The notes: generated from the sequence alone by a model not told the origin. A DNA stretch of 59,101 nt from Pseudomonas sp. MN1F (GCF_009391885.1 NZ_VZII01000034.1:1-59101); one strand, 5' to 3'; positions 12,007 to 22,464 are shown, numbered from the stretch's first letter. Made by a program: numbers and translations.

Positions 12007-13635
12007 ATGACGCGCTACATATTCGTCACGGGCGGTGTTGTTTCTTCATTGGGGAAAGGCATTGCCTCGGCTTCCCTGGCGGCCATCCTGGAAGCGCGGG
12101 GCCTGAAGGTCACCATGCTCAAGCTGGATCCGTACATCAACGTCGATCCGGGCACCATGAGCCCGTTCCAGCATGGTGAAGTGTTCGTCACCCACGATGG
12201 CGCCGAAACCGACCTCGACCTGGGCCACTACGAGCGGTTCATCCGCACGACCATGACCCAGAACAACAACTTCACCACCGGCCGTATCTACGAGCACGTG
12301 CTGCGTAAAGAGCGTCGTGGTGACTACCTGGGCGCGACCATCCAGGTCATCCCGCACATCACCGACGAGATCAAGCGTCGCATCATCAAGGGCGCTGGCG
12401 ATGCCGACGTGGCCCTGGTGGAAATCGGCGGTACCGTGGGTGACATCGAGTCGCAGCCGTTCCTCGAGGCGATCCGCCAGCTGCGCGTCGAAGTGGGCTC
12501 CAAGCGCGCCATGCTGATGCACCTGACCTTGGTCCCGTACATCGCCACCGCTGGCGAGACCAAGACCAAGCCGACCCAGCACTCGGTCAAGGAACTGCGC
12601 TCCATCGGCCTGCAGCCTGACGTGCTGATCTGCCGTTCCGACCACCCGGTCGACGCCTCGTCGCGTCGCAAGATCGCGCTGTTCACCAACGTCGAAGAGC
12701 GTGCGGTGATTTCGCTGGAAGACGTCGACACCATCTACAAGATCCCAGGTGTGCTGCACGCCCAGGGCCTGGACGACTTCGTCGTCGAGCGCTTCGGCCT
12801 GCAGTGCAACAGCGCCGACCTGTCCGAGTGGGACAAGGTGGTCGATGCCAAGCTCAACCCTGAGCACGAAGTCACCATCGCCATGGTCGGCAAGTACATG
12901 GAGCTGCTGGACGCGTACAAGTCGCTGATCGAAGCGATGAGCCACGCCGGTATCACCAACCGCACCAAGGTCAACCTGCGTTACATCGATTCCGAAGACA
13001 TCGAGAACCAGGGCACCAGCCTGCTCGAAGGCGCCGACGCGATCCTGGTGCCGGGCGGTTTCGGCCTGCGTGGCGTGGAAGGCAAGATCACCGCGGTGCA
13101 GTATGCCCGTGAGAACAAGGTCCCGTACCTGGGTATCTGCCTGGGCATGCAAGTGGCGGTGATCGAGTTCGCCCGTAACGTGATGGGCTGGAAAGACGCC
13201 AACTCCACCGAGTTCGACCGCAACAGCGGCCACCCGGTGGTCGGCCTGATCACCGAGTGGGCCGATGCCACCGGTGCCGTCGAGACCCGTACCGAAGCCT
13301 CCGACCTGGGCGGCACCATGCGCCTGGGCGCACAGGACTGCCAGCTGGCTGCCGGTTCCAAGGTGCACGACTGCTACGGCAAGGACATCATCACCGAGCG
13401 TCACCGTCACCGCTACGAGGTCAACAACAACCTGCTGCCTCAGCTGGTCGAGGGTGGCCTGGTGGTTTCCGGTCGTTCCGAAGACGGCGCGCTGGTCGAA
13501 GTGGTCGAGGCCAAGGACCACCCATGGTTCGTTGCCTGCCAGTTCCACCCGGAGTTCACCTCCACCCCGCGTGACGGTCACCCGCTGTTCAGCGGCTTCG
13601 TCAAGGCGGCCCTGGCCCAGAAGAACAAGGCCTGA
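12007..13635 (+). CDS. pyrG: CTP synthase
   Basis: Amidates UTP to CTP using glutamine. It has 542 residues. The synthase domain starts MTRYIFVTGGVVSSLGKGI with the ATP-binding loop. The C-terminal class I glutamine amidotransferase has its nucleophile Cys378 in LGICLGMQ and a late His-Pro-Glu (FHPEF) triad. In most pseudomonads kdsA follows directly, but here the next gene is eno. The 269 bases before it (11738-12006) hold no gene that I can support and probably contain its promoter. Confidence 0.97.
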   Translation: MTRYIFVTGGVVSSLGKGIASASLAAILEARGLKVTMLKLDPYINVDPGTMSPFQHGEVFVTHDGAETDLDLGHYERFIRTTMTQNNNFTTGRIYEHVLRKERRGDYLGATIQVIPHITDEIKRRIIKGAGDADVALVEIGGTVGDIESQPFLEAIRQLRVEVGSKRAMLMHLTLVPYIATAGETKTKPTQHSVKELRSIGLQPDVLICRSDHPVDASSRRKIALFTNVEERAVISLEDVDTIYKIPGVLHAQGLDDFVVERFGLQCNSADLSEWDKVVDAKLNPEHEVTIAMVGKYMELLDAYKSLIEAMSHAGITNRTKVNLRYIDSEDIENQGTSLLEGADAILVPGGFGLRGVEGKITAVQYARENKVPYLGICLGMQVAVIEFARNVMGWKDANSTEFDRNSGHPVVGLITEWADATGAVETRTEASDLGGTMRLGAQDCQLAAGSKVHDCYGKDIITERHRHRYEVNNNLLPQLVEGGLVVSGRSEDGALVEVVEAKDHPWFVACQFHPEFTSTPRDGHPLFSGFVKAALAQKNKA

Positions 13636-13714
13636 TTTTTTCAGGTCTTTGATGAGTTTTCCGACGGTTAAAGCCGCGCAAGGCTCATTTCTCGGGTAAA
13701 GTACGCCCCGATCT

Positions 13715-13738
13715 ACCCCTGACCGTTCGGTCAGGGGT
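13715..13738 (+). terminator. Perfect hairpin between pyrG and eno
   Basis: ACCCCTGACC and GGTCAGGGGT form a perfect 10-bp stem with loop GTTC. There is no long T tract behind it (TGCTTC). It occupies the position where kdsA begins in related genomes, and no kdsA coding remnant is visible between 13636 and 13835. Confidence 0.5.
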
Positions 13739-13835
13739 TGCTTCTGCCAGGCCTGCCTGCTGCGTCCCCGCCTGGTGCAAGGCAAGAATTCCCTAAAGTT
13801 GCGTTGTTTTCGTCAATTCTGGAGTGCTTACAACA

Positions 13836-15125
<1,290 letters not shown>

Positions 15126-15208
15126 GCAAGAGATGGTAAAAAGACAGCAGCCGAGGCTGTCGGAAGTTTCATACTGAAATTTCTGACGCTTCATGCGGGT
15201 TTCTGTCG

Positions 15209-15236
15209 ACGAAGCCTGGCCTCGGCCAGGCTTCGT
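15209..15236 (+). terminator. Long hairpin after eno
   Basis: A perfect 13-bp stem (ACGAAGCCTGGCC / GGCCAGGCTTCGT) with a two-base gap, about 85 bases after the eno stop and before ftsB. There is no T run. It is probably the eno 3' end or a partial attenuator ahead of ftsB. Confidence 0.5.
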
Positions 15237-15281
15237 GCTATATGACGCCCGTGTGCGGCGGTCTTTAACCTGGATACCTTG

Positions 15282-15563
15282 ATGCGCAGTCCCTATTGGT
15301 TGTTCCTTGTCCTGCTCCTGCTGCTCGGTGGCCTGCAGTACCGCCTTTGGGTGGGTAACGGCAGCCTGGCGCAAGTGGCCGAGCTCAAGCAGCAGATCGA
15401 CGAACAGCACGCCGAGAACGAACGGCTGCTGGAGCGTAACCGTGTGCTCGATGCCGAGGTGCTGGAGTTGAAGAAAGGTATGGAGACCGTCGAAGAACGG
15501 GCTCGTCATGAACTGGGAATGGTCAAAGAGGGCGAAACCCTCTTCCAGCTGCCGCAAAAATGA
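15282..15563 (+). CDS. ftsB: Cell division protein FtsB
   Basis: Small bitopic divisome protein that forms the FtsQLB complex. It has 93 residues: an N-terminal membrane segment (about 4-21, PYWLFLVLLLLLGGLQY), then a heptad coiled coil rich in Glu and Leu (about 25-75). ATG 15282 is chosen over the TTG one codon upstream. It overlaps ispD by four bases (ATGA). The order eno-ftsB-ispD is conserved. Confidence 0.93.
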   Translation: MRSPYWLFLVLLLLLGGLQYRLWVGNGSLAQVAELKQQIDEQHAENERLLERNRVLDAEVLELKKGMETVEERARHELGMVKEGETLFQLPQK

Positions 15564-16267
15564 TCGAACCACTACCGGCCTTCTGGGCCGTGATTCCTGC
15601 TGCGGGCGTCGGTGCCCGCATGGCTGCCGACCGCCCCAAGCAATACCTGGAGCTGGCCGGGCAGACCCTCCTCGAGCACAGCCTCGACTGTTTTCTTGGC
15701 CACCCCTCGCTCAAAGGCGTGGTGGTCAGCATTGCCGAACACGACCCGTACTGGCCTGGCCTGCGTTGCGCCAGCGACCCGCGCATCCAGCGCGCCGCCG
15801 GGGGGGACGAACGCGCCGATTCGGTGCTCAATGCCTTGTTGCTGTTGCATGCCCAAGGGGCGTCGGACGACGACTGGGTGCTGGTGCACGATGCGGCGCG
15901 GCCGAACCTGGCGCGCAGCGACCTCGACAAGCTGCTGTCGGAACTGGCCGACGACCCGGTAGGCGGGCTGCTGGCGGTGCCAGCACGCGATACCCTCAAG
16001 CGCGCCGATGGCAATGGGCGGGTAGCCGCGACGGTGGATCGCAGCACCATCTGGCAGGCCTATACGCCGCAGATGTTCCGCCTGGGTGCGCTGCATCGGG
16101 CCTTGGCCGAGAGCCTGGTTTCCGATGTGGTGGTGACCGATGAAGCGTCGGCCATCGAATGGTCGGGGCAGGCGCCGCGGCTGGTCGAAGGGCGCAGCGA
16201 CAACATCAAGGTCACCCGGCCGGAAGACCTCGAGTGGTTGCGCCAGCGCTGGGCTGGACGGCGCTGA
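15560..16267 (+). CDS. ispD: 2-C-methyl-D-erythritol 4-phosphate cytidylyltransferase
   Basis: MEP-pathway enzyme that joins CTP to methylerythritol phosphate for isoprenoid precursors. It has 235 residues. The nucleotide-binding start FWAVIPAAGVGARM with DRPKQYL is diagnostic, as are VHDAARP and VVTDEASAIE. It is translationally coupled to ftsB. The partner ispF lies 3 kb downstream, separated here by the LysR-adhC-fghA insertion typical of Pseudomonas. Confidence 0.96.
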   Translation: MIEPLPAFWAVIPAAGVGARMAADRPKQYLELAGQTLLEHSLDCFLGHPSLKGVVVSIAEHDPYWPGLRCASDPRIQRAAGGDERADSVLNALLLLHAQGASDDDWVLVHDAARPNLARSDLDKLLSELADDPVGGLLAVPARDTLKRADGNGRVAATVDRSTIWQAYTPQMFRLGALHRALAESLVSDVVVTDEASAIEWSGQAPRLVEGRSDNIKVTRPEDLEWLRQRWAGRR

Positions 16268-16302
16268 AATGGCCGGGGCCGCTGTGCGGTCCCAGCGTCC
16301 TG

Positions 16303-17199
16303 TCAGGTCACCCGATACTCCGGCAATCCCGCCAGCCCTTCCTTCAGATAATCCACCAGTCGCCTGACCTTCGGCGACAGATGCCGCTGCTGCGGATACA
16401 GCGCCCACACCGCCGTATTCGGCGGCTGATGCCCCTCCAGCAGTGATACCAGCGCCCCACTGTTCAGATGCTCGAGCACGTAATAGTCCGGCAACTGGCA
16501 TAACCCCATCCCCAGCAGCGCCGCATCCAGCACCGCCTGGCCACTGTTGCAACGCCAGTTGCCCTGTACCCGCTGGCTGATCTCGCGGCCATCCTGCTGC
16601 AAGGCCCAGAGGTCGGAGCTGCCGATCAGGCAATTGTGCCGGGCCAGTTCCGACAGGCTGTGCGGCCGCCCGTACCGCTCCAGGTACGCTGGTGACGCGC
16701 ACAGGTACATGCGCCGCGGCGCAAGGCGCGTGGCTACCAGCCGTGAGTCTGCCAAGCGGCCCAGGCGGATCGCCAGGTCCATGCCTTCGTGCAGCAGGTC
16801 GAGGGTGCGGTTGCTCAGTTCCACTTCGACCCGCAGTTGCGGATACAGCGCCATGAAACGCGTTACCAGCGGCACGATGAAGCGCTCCCCATAGGCCACC
16901 GCGCAGGTCATGCGCAGCAGGCCCTTGGGTTCGCTGGCCAGGTCGCCCATGGCGCGCAGCGCTTCCTCGCGGCCGTCCTGCAGGCGCTGGCAATGCTGCA
17001 GAAAGGTTTGCCCGGCTTCACTCAAGGCCACCCGGCGGGTACTGCGGTACAGCAAACGGGTCTGCAGGCGTTCTTCCAGGCGGGCGATCTGCCGGCTGAT
17101 GTGCGACGACGACACGCCCAGGCGCTCGGCTGCTGCCGTGAACTGGCCAGACTCGGCCACGGCGACGAATTCGTCGATGCCTTCCCAGCGGCTGCTCAT
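16303..17199 (-). CDS. LysR-family transcriptional regulator
   Basis: 298-residue LysR-type regulator, divergent from adhC. The N-terminal winged helix-turn-helix (about residues 4-62, TAAAERLGVSSSHISRQIARLE) is followed by the periplasmic-binding-like effector domain. ATG 17199 is preferred to the TTG one codon upstream. By position it could control adhC-fghA (formaldehyde detoxification), but LysR regulators next to a gene are not always its regulator. The effector is not predictable from sequence. Confidence 0.9.
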   Translation of the reverse strand: MSSRWEGIDEFVAVAESGQFTAAAERLGVSSSHISRQIARLEERLQTRLLYRSTRRVALSEAGQTFLQHCQRLQDGREEALRAMGDLASEPKGLLRMTCAVAYGERFIVPLVTRFMALYPQLRVEVELSNRTLDLLHEGMDLAIRLGRLADSRLVATRLAPRRMYLCASPAYLERYGRPHSLSELARHNCLIGSSDLWALQQDGREISQRVQGNWRCNSGQAVLDAALLGMGLCQLPDYYVLEHLNSGALVSLLEGHQPPNTAVWALYPQQRHLSPKVRRLVDYLKEGLAGLPEYRVT

Positions 17200-17201
17200 C
17201 A

Positions 17202-17223
17202 ATTATCCCTGTATGGCAATAAT
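17202..17223. promoter_or_regulatory. Candidate LysR binding site
   Basis: ATTAT and ATAAT form perfect inverted arms 12 bases apart, three bases upstream of the LysR start, and satisfy the T-N11-A form of LysR boxes. This position suits autoregulation and control of the divergent adhC promoter. It rests on pattern alone. Confidence 0.3.
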
Positions 17224-17306
17224 GTTTTGGCTTTGCCTGGATTATTCATCAAAAGCGCCTGGATTACACTGCTGGACTGAACCGACCTCTGTCTGGAGAC
17301 CCTGTG

Positions 17307-18419
17307 ATGATCAAGTCCCGTGCTGCCGTTGCCTTCGAGGCCAAGAAACCCCTGGAAATCGTCGAAGTCGACGTAGCCATGCCCAAGGCCGGCGAAGTGC
17401 TGCTGCGCGTGGTCGCCAGCGGTGTCTGCCACACCGACGCCTACACCCTGTCCGGCGCCGACCCGGAAGGCATCTTCCCGTCGATCCTCGGCCATGAAGG
17501 CGGTGCGATCGTCGAAGCGATTGGCGAGGGCGTGACCTCGGTGGCGGTGGGCGATCACGTGATCCCGCTGTATACCCCCGAATGCGGCAAGTGCAAGTTC
17601 TGCCTCTCGGGCAAGACCAACCTGTGCCAGGCCATCCGCGCCACCCAGGGCAAGGGCCTGATGCCGGACGGTACCACCCGCTTCTCGTACAAGGGCCAGC
17701 AGCTGTTCCACTACATGGGCACCTCGACTTTCTCCGAGTACACCGTGCTGCCGGAAATTTCCGTGGCCAAGATCCAGAAGGAAGCGCCGCTGGAGAAGGT
17801 CTGCCTGCTCGGTTGCGGTGTCACCACCGGTATCGGCGCGGTGCTCAACACCGCCAAGGTCAAGCCAGGTGACACCGTGGCCATCTTCGGCCTCGGCGGC
17901 ATCGGCCTGTCGGCTGTGATCGGTGCAGTCAAGGCCAAAGCCTCGCGCATCATCGCCATCGACATCAACCCGGCCAAGTTCGAGATCGCCCGTCAGTTGG
18001 GCGCTACCGACTGCATCAACCCGAAAGACTACGACCGCCCGATCCAGGAAGTGATCGTCGACCTCACCGACGGTGGCGTGGACTTCTCCTTCGAGTGCAT
18101 CGGTAACGTGCAACTGATGCGCGCGGCCCTGGAATGCTGCCACAAGGGCTGGGGCGAGTCGGTGATCATCGGTGTGGCCGGTGCCGGCCAGGAAATCGCC
18201 ACCCGTCCGTTCCAGCTGGTAACCGGCCGTGTCTGGCGCGGTTCGGCATTCGGCGGCGTACGCGGCCGCAGCGAGCTGCCAAGCTACGTGGACATGGCCG
18301 AGAAGGGCGAGATCCCGCTGGATACTTTCATCACCCACACCATGGGCCTGGAAGACATCAACAAGGCCTTCGACCTGATGCATGAAGGCAAGAGCATCCG
18401 CAGCGTGATCCACTTCTGA
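17307..18419 (+). CDS. adhC: S-(hydroxymethyl)glutathione dehydrogenase / class III alcohol dehydrogenase
   Basis: Oxidises S-hydroxymethylglutathione, formed from formaldehyde and glutathione, to S-formylglutathione. It has 370 residues of the medium-chain zinc dehydrogenase family. Catalytic zinc ligands lie in SGVCHTDAY and GHEGG; the structural zinc loop is CGKCKFCLSGKTNLC. The Rossmann motif is GLGGIGLSAVIG. ATG 17307 is chosen over the GTG just before it. fghA follows eight bases later, making a two-gene detoxification operon. The product is also called FrmA. Confidence 0.95.
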   Translation: MIKSRAAVAFEAKKPLEIVEVDVAMPKAGEVLLRVVASGVCHTDAYTLSGADPEGIFPSILGHEGGAIVEAIGEGVTSVAVGDHVIPLYTPECGKCKFCLSGKTNLCQAIRATQGKGLMPDGTTRFSYKGQQLFHYMGTSTFSEYTVLPEISVAKIQKEAPLEKVCLLGCGVTTGIGAVLNTAKVKPGDTVAIFGLGGIGLSAVIGAVKAKASRIIAIDINPAKFEIARQLGATDCINPKDYDRPIQEVIVDLTDGGVDFSFECIGNVQLMRAALECCHKGWGESVIIGVAGAGQEIATRPFQLVTGRVWRGSAFGGVRGRSELPSYVDMAEKGEIPLDTFITHTMGLEDINKAFDLMHEGKSIRSVIHF

Positions 18420-18427
18420 GGTCAGCC

Positions 18428-19282
18428 ATGAGCCTGGATAACATCTCCTGCCAGAAGAGCTTCGGCGGCTGGCACAAGCGTTACCGGCATCACTCCAGGG
18501 TGCTGGGCTGCGACATGGTGTTCGCCGTCTACCTGCCACCGCAGGCCGAGCAGGGCGAGAAGCTGCCGGTGCTGTACTGGCTCAGCGGCCTCACCTGCAC
18601 CGACGAAAACTTCATGCAGAAGGCCGGCGCCCAGCGCCTGGCCGCCGAGCTCGGGCTGATCATCGTCGCCCCCGACACCAGCCCGCGTGGCGAGCAGGTG
18701 CCAGGCGACCCTGACGGCGCCTGGGACTTCGGCCTCGGCGCTGGGTTCTACCTCAATGCCACCCAGCAGCCTTGGGCGCAGCATTACCGCATGCACGACT
18801 ATGTGGTGCAGGAGCTGCCAGCACTGATCGAGGCGCACTTCCCGGCCTCTGGCCAGCGCAGCATCAGTGGCCACTCCATGGGGGGCCATGGCGCGCTGGT
18901 GTGCGCCTTGCGCAACCCGGGGCGCTATCGCTCGGTGTCGGCGTTCTCGCCGATCAGCAACCCGATGGATTGCCCGTGGGGCGAGAAGGCCTTCAGCCGC
19001 TACCTGGGCGAAGACCGTGCGCGCTGGCGCGAGTGGGATGCCAGTGTGCTGCTGGCGGAAACGCCTGCAGGCGAGTGCCCGCCATTGCTGGTGGACCAGG
19101 GCGACCGTGATGACTTCCTCGAGAAGCAGCTCAAGCCTGAAGCGCTTGAGCAGGCCGCCCGCAAAGGGGGTCATGCGCTGACCCTGCGCCTGCAGCCTGG
19201 CTATGACCACAGCTACTACTTCATCGCCAGCTTCATCGATGAGCACCTGCGCCATCATGCGATGGCGTTGGGGCGGGTGTAA
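18428..19282 (+). CDS. fghA: S-formylglutathione hydrolase
   Basis: Hydrolyses S-formylglutathione to formate and glutathione, the second step after AdhC. It is a 284-residue esterase-D-type alpha/beta hydrolase. The nucleophile elbow GHSMGGHG places Ser150. Asp and His of the triad are in the C-terminal third (DQGDRDDF and YDHSYYF). The gene ends in a terminator that runs into the start of ispF. Confidence 0.95.
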   Translation: MSLDNISCQKSFGGWHKRYRHHSRVLGCDMVFAVYLPPQAEQGEKLPVLYWLSGLTCTDENFMQKAGAQRLAAELGLIIVAPDTSPRGEQVPGDPDGAWDFGLGAGFYLNATQQPWAQHYRMHDYVVQELPALIEAHFPASGQRSISGHSMGGHGALVCALRNPGRYRSVSAFSPISNPMDCPWGEKAFSRYLGEDRARWREWDASVLLAETPAGECPPLLVDQGDRDDFLEKQLKPEALEQAARKGGHALTLRLQPGYDHSYYFIASFIDEHLRHHAMALGRV

Positions 19283-19331
19283 CAGCCCGGTCCAAAAGCC
19301 GCCCAACCACCTGCAAAGCAGGTAGAATCAC

Positions 19332-19356
19332 GCCCTGACTCAATCAGGGCGTTTTT
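19332..19356 (+). terminator. Intrinsic terminator between fghA and ispF
   Basis: GCCCTGA and TCAGGGC form a 7-bp stem with loop CTCAA, followed by G and five Ts. The T tract ends two bases before the ispF ATG at 19359. The AGGG within the 3' arm is the only visible ribosome site for ispF, so terminator and translation start share sequence. Confidence 0.75.
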
Positions 19357-19358
19357 CT

Positions 19359-19832
19359 ATGCGTATTGGCCACGGCTACGATGTGCACCGTTTCTGCGAC
19401 GGTGATTTCATTACCCTGGGTGGGGTGCGTATTCCCCACAAATACGGCCTCCTGGCCCATTCCGACGGTGACGTGCTGCTGCACGCCCTGAGCGATGCCT
19501 TGCTCGGCGCTGCGGCTCTGGGCGACATCGGCAAGCACTTCCCCGATACCGACCCGCAGTTCAAGGGCGCCGACAGCCGCGTGCTGCTGCGTCATGTGGT
19601 CGCTATCGTCAAGGCCAAGGGCTGGCAGGTCGGCAACGTCGACACCACTATCGTTGCCCAGGCACCGAAAATGGCCCCGCATATCGAAACCATGCGCCAA
19701 CTCATTGCCGAAGACCTGCAGGTCGAACTCGACCAGGTCAATGTCAAGGCCACCACCACCGAGAAGCTCGGCTTCACCGGCCGCGAGGAGGGCATCGCCG
19801 TGCATGCGGTCGCCCTGCTGCTGCCAGCATGA
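19359..19832 (+). CDS. ispF: 2-C-methyl-D-erythritol 2,4-cyclodiphosphate synthase
   Basis: MEP-pathway cyclase, a 157-residue homotrimer. Metal ligands Asp8 and His10 lie in MRIGHGYDVHRF; AHSDGDVLLHALSDALLG is the family signature. It overlaps truD by four bases. Confidence 0.97.
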   Translation: MRIGHGYDVHRFCDGDFITLGGVRIPHKYGLLAHSDGDVLLHALSDALLGAAALGDIGKHFPDTDPQFKGADSRVLLRHVVAIVKAKGWQVGNVDTTIVAQAPKMAPHIETMRQLIAEDLQVELDQVNVKATTTEKLGFTGREEGIAVHAVALLLPA

Positions 19833-20887
19833 CCGAACTGGACCTGCTGGGCCCGCGCGCGTCGGGTGAATCGTTGGGGAGCGCAGTGCTCAAGGCCGTG
19901 GCCGAAGACTTCCAGGTCGACGAGGTGCTGGACATTCCGCTGTCCGGCCAGGGCGAGCACCTGTGGCTGTGGGTCGAGAAGCGAGACCTCAACACCGAAG
20001 AAGCCGCCCGCCGTCTGGCCCGTGCCGCCGGCGTACCGGTGCGCGCCATCAGCTATGCCGGCCTCAAGGACCGCCAGGCCCTGACCCGCCAATGGTTCAG
20101 CCTGCACCTGCCGGGCAAGGCCGACCCGGACCTGTCGCGTGCCGAAGACGACACCCTGCGTGTGCTCAAGCAAGTGCGTCACCAGCGCAAGTTGCAGCGC
20201 GGTGCCCACTCGGCAAACGGCTTCACCCTGCGCCTGACCGCCCTGGCAGCTGACCGCCAGGCCCTCGACGCACGCCTGGAGCAGCTCAAGCAGCAGGGCG
20301 TGCCGAACTACTTCGGCAGCCAGCGTTTCGGTCACGGCGGTGGCAACGTCCACGATGCCCGGGACTGGGCATCGCGCAAGGCCCTGCCGGAGCAGCGCAA
20401 CGTGCGTTCGCGCCTGCTTTCGGCGGCGCGCAGCTATGTGTTCAACCAGGTGCTGGCGGCGCGTGTCGCCGATGGCAGCTGGCAGCGCGCCCAGGTCGGG
20501 GATCTGTTGGCGTTCACCGATAGCCGTAGTTTCTTTCCGGCGGGTGAGCAGGAATGTTCCGACCCTCGGCTAGGGATTCTTGACCTGCATCCCACTGGCC
20601 CTATGTGGGGTGAAGGCCCTTCGCCTGCGGCTGGCGCGACCTCCGAGCTGGAGACGGCGATCAGCGAGCGGCACCCGGCACTTTGCCAATGGCTCGCGTA
20701 TGCGGGCATGAGTCACGAACGGCGCATCCTGCGGCTCCCTATTGGCGGCCTGACGTGGCATTATCCCGAGCCTGATATCCTGCAACTGGAATTCGTCCTT
20801 CCGGCCGGATGCTTCGCCACCGTGGTGGTGCGCGAACTCGTCGATCTGGTGCCGGCAGGGCAGACGGACAGCCCATGCGTATTCTGA
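19829..20887 (+). CDS. truD: tRNA pseudouridine(13) synthase
   Basis: Makes pseudouridine at position 13 of tRNA-Glu. It has 352 residues. The TruD-specific active-site segment YAGLKDRQALTRQ gives Asp81 as the likely catalytic residue; NYFGSQRFG and FNQVLAARV are further family blocks. The ATGA overlap with ispF and the 13-base overlap with surE suggest translational coupling along ispF-truD-surE-pcm. Confidence 0.95.
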   Translation: MTELDLLGPRASGESLGSAVLKAVAEDFQVDEVLDIPLSGQGEHLWLWVEKRDLNTEEAARRLARAAGVPVRAISYAGLKDRQALTRQWFSLHLPGKADPDLSRAEDDTLRVLKQVRHQRKLQRGAHSANGFTLRLTALAADRQALDARLEQLKQQGVPNYFGSQRFGHGGGNVHDARDWASRKALPEQRNVRSRLLSAARSYVFNQVLAARVADGSWQRAQVGDLLAFTDSRSFFPAGEQECSDPRLGILDLHPTGPMWGEGPSPAAGATSELETAISERHPALCQWLAYAGMSHERRILRLPIGGLTWHYPEPDILQLEFVLPAGCFATVVVRELVDLVPAGQTDSPCVF

Positions 20888-21624
20888 TTTCGAATGATGA
20901 CGGTGTTACGGCACCTGGCCTCGCCGCGCTCCACGGTGCGCTGGCGGATTATGCCGAGTGTGTGGTGATCGCCCCGGATCAAGACAAGAGCGGCGCCGGC
21001 AGTTCGCTGACGCTGGACCGGCCGCTGCACCCGCAGACCCTGGCCAACGGCTTCATCAGCCTCAACGGCACGCCGATCGACTGCGTGCACCTGGGGCTCA
21101 ATGGGCTGTTGCCGGAGGCGGTGGATCTGGTGGTTTCGGGCATCAACCTGGGGGCCAACCTGGGTGATGACGTGATCTATTCCGGCACGGTGGCCGCCGC
21201 GCTGGAGGGCCGCTTCCTGGGCGGCACCTCGCTGGCGTTCTCGCTGTTGTCGCGCCAGCCCGACAACCTGCCGACGGCTGCTCACATCGCCCGGCGCCTG
21301 GTCGAAGCGCTGCCGCGCCTGCAGCTGCCGCCGCGCACCGTGCTCAACGTCAATATCCCCAACCTGCCGCTGGAGCACATCCGGGGCATCCAGCTCACCC
21401 GCCTCGGTCATCGGGCGCGGGCGGCGGCGCCGACCAAGGTGGTCAACCCACGCGGCAAGGAAGGCTACTGGATCGCCGTGGCCGGGGATGCCGAGGATGG
21501 CGGGCCGGGCACCGATTTCCATGCCGTCATGCAAGGCTACGTATCGATTACCCCGTTGCAGCTGGACCGCACGTTCAACGATGCCTTTGAACAGCTCGAC
21601 GGCTGGCTGGAGGGCCTGCTCTGA
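20875..21624 (+). CDS. surE: 5'/3'-nucleotidase SurE
   Basis: Metal-dependent survival phosphatase acting on nucleoside monophosphates. It has 249 residues. The N-terminal MRILISNDDGV supplies metal ligands Asp8 and Asp9; SGINLGANLGDDVIYSGTV is a second family block. ATG 20875 lies inside the truD 3' end; the open frame reaches further upstream but the conserved N-terminus starts here. It shares one base with pcm. Confidence 0.95.
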   Translation: MRILISNDDGVTAPGLAALHGALADYAECVVIAPDQDKSGAGSSLTLDRPLHPQTLANGFISLNGTPIDCVHLGLNGLLPEAVDLVVSGINLGANLGDDVIYSGTVAAALEGRFLGGTSLAFSLLSRQPDNLPTAAHIARRLVEALPRLQLPPRTVLNVNIPNLPLEHIRGIQLTRLGHRARAAAPTKVVNPRGKEGYWIAVAGDAEDGGPGTDFHAVMQGYVSITPLQLDRTFNDAFEQLDGWLEGLL

Positions 21625-22304
21625 TGCGTGAACAGGACGATCTGCAGCGCCGTGGCGGTATCGGCATGACCTCGCAGCGCACCCGCGAGCGGCTGATCCA
21701 GCGCCTCTACGAGGAAGGCGTGACGAACCCCAAGGTGCTCGACGTGATTCGCCGTACACCGCGCCACCTGTTCGTCGACGAGGCGCTGGCGCACCGGGCA
21801 TACGAAGACACGGCGCTGCCGATCGGGCACAACCAGACCATCTCCCAACCGTTCATGGTGGCGCACATGAGCGAACTGTTGCTGGAAGCCGGGCCGTTGG
21901 ACAAGGTGCTGGAGATCGGTACCGGTTCCGGCTACCAGACCGCGATCCTGGCGCAGCTGGTCGAGCGGGTATTCTCGGTGGAGCGGATCAAGGTGCTGCA
22001 GGATCGGGCCAAGGAGCGCCTGGTCGAGCTCAACCTGCGCAATGTGGTGTTCCGCTGGGGCGACGGCTGTGATGGCTGGCAGGCGCTGGCGCCCTACAAT
22101 GGCATCATCGTCACCGCGGTGGCAGCGGAAGTGCCGCAGGCGCTGCTCGATCAGCTGGCACCGGGAGGGCGCATGGTGATTCCGGTAGGCCAGGCGGGTG
22201 AGGTGCAGCAGCTGATGCTGATCGTGCGCGAAGAGCACGGTTTCTCCCGTCGCGTACTGGGCGCGGTGCGTTTCGTGCCGCTGCTCAACGGCCCGCTGGC
22301 CTGA
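21624..22304 (+). CDS. pcm: Protein-L-isoaspartate O-methyltransferase
   Basis: Repairs isoaspartyl residues in aged proteins using S-adenosylmethionine. It is 226 residues from ATG 21624. A shorter start at ATG 21666 (MTSQRTRERLIQ) would give the 212-residue form seen in some relatives, and both are plausible. The SAM-binding motif is VLEIGTGSGYQTA, preceded by the family motif GHNQTISQPFMVA. It lies in the surE-pcm-nlpD-rpoS stationary-phase cluster. Confidence 0.95.
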   Translation: MREQDDLQRRGGIGMTSQRTRERLIQRLYEEGVTNPKVLDVIRRTPRHLFVDEALAHRAYEDTALPIGHNQTISQPFMVAHMSELLLEAGPLDKVLEIGTGSGYQTAILAQLVERVFSVERIKVLQDRAKERLVELNLRNVVFRWGDGCDGWQALAPYNGIIVTAVAAEVPQALLDQLAPGGRMVIPVGQAGEVQQLMLIVREEHGFSRRVLGAVRFVPLLNGPLA

Positions 22305-22464
22305 ACCGCCAGGAATATTTGCAGCAGCAACGAATTCTTGCGGCGCGGCCCTGTCTATCTGGCGGGGCCTGGGCCCTGCCAATGCCGCGTGGCTTGGTTA
22401 TAATTGCAACAATATTGCATTTCTTATCGACTTATCGATTTTCGGCACCATGAGGGGAGCGCGG

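Noticed and set aside
12046..13785. 579-codon minus-strand frame over pyrG
   Set aside because: Antisense shadow; pyrG motifs on the plus strand are complete.
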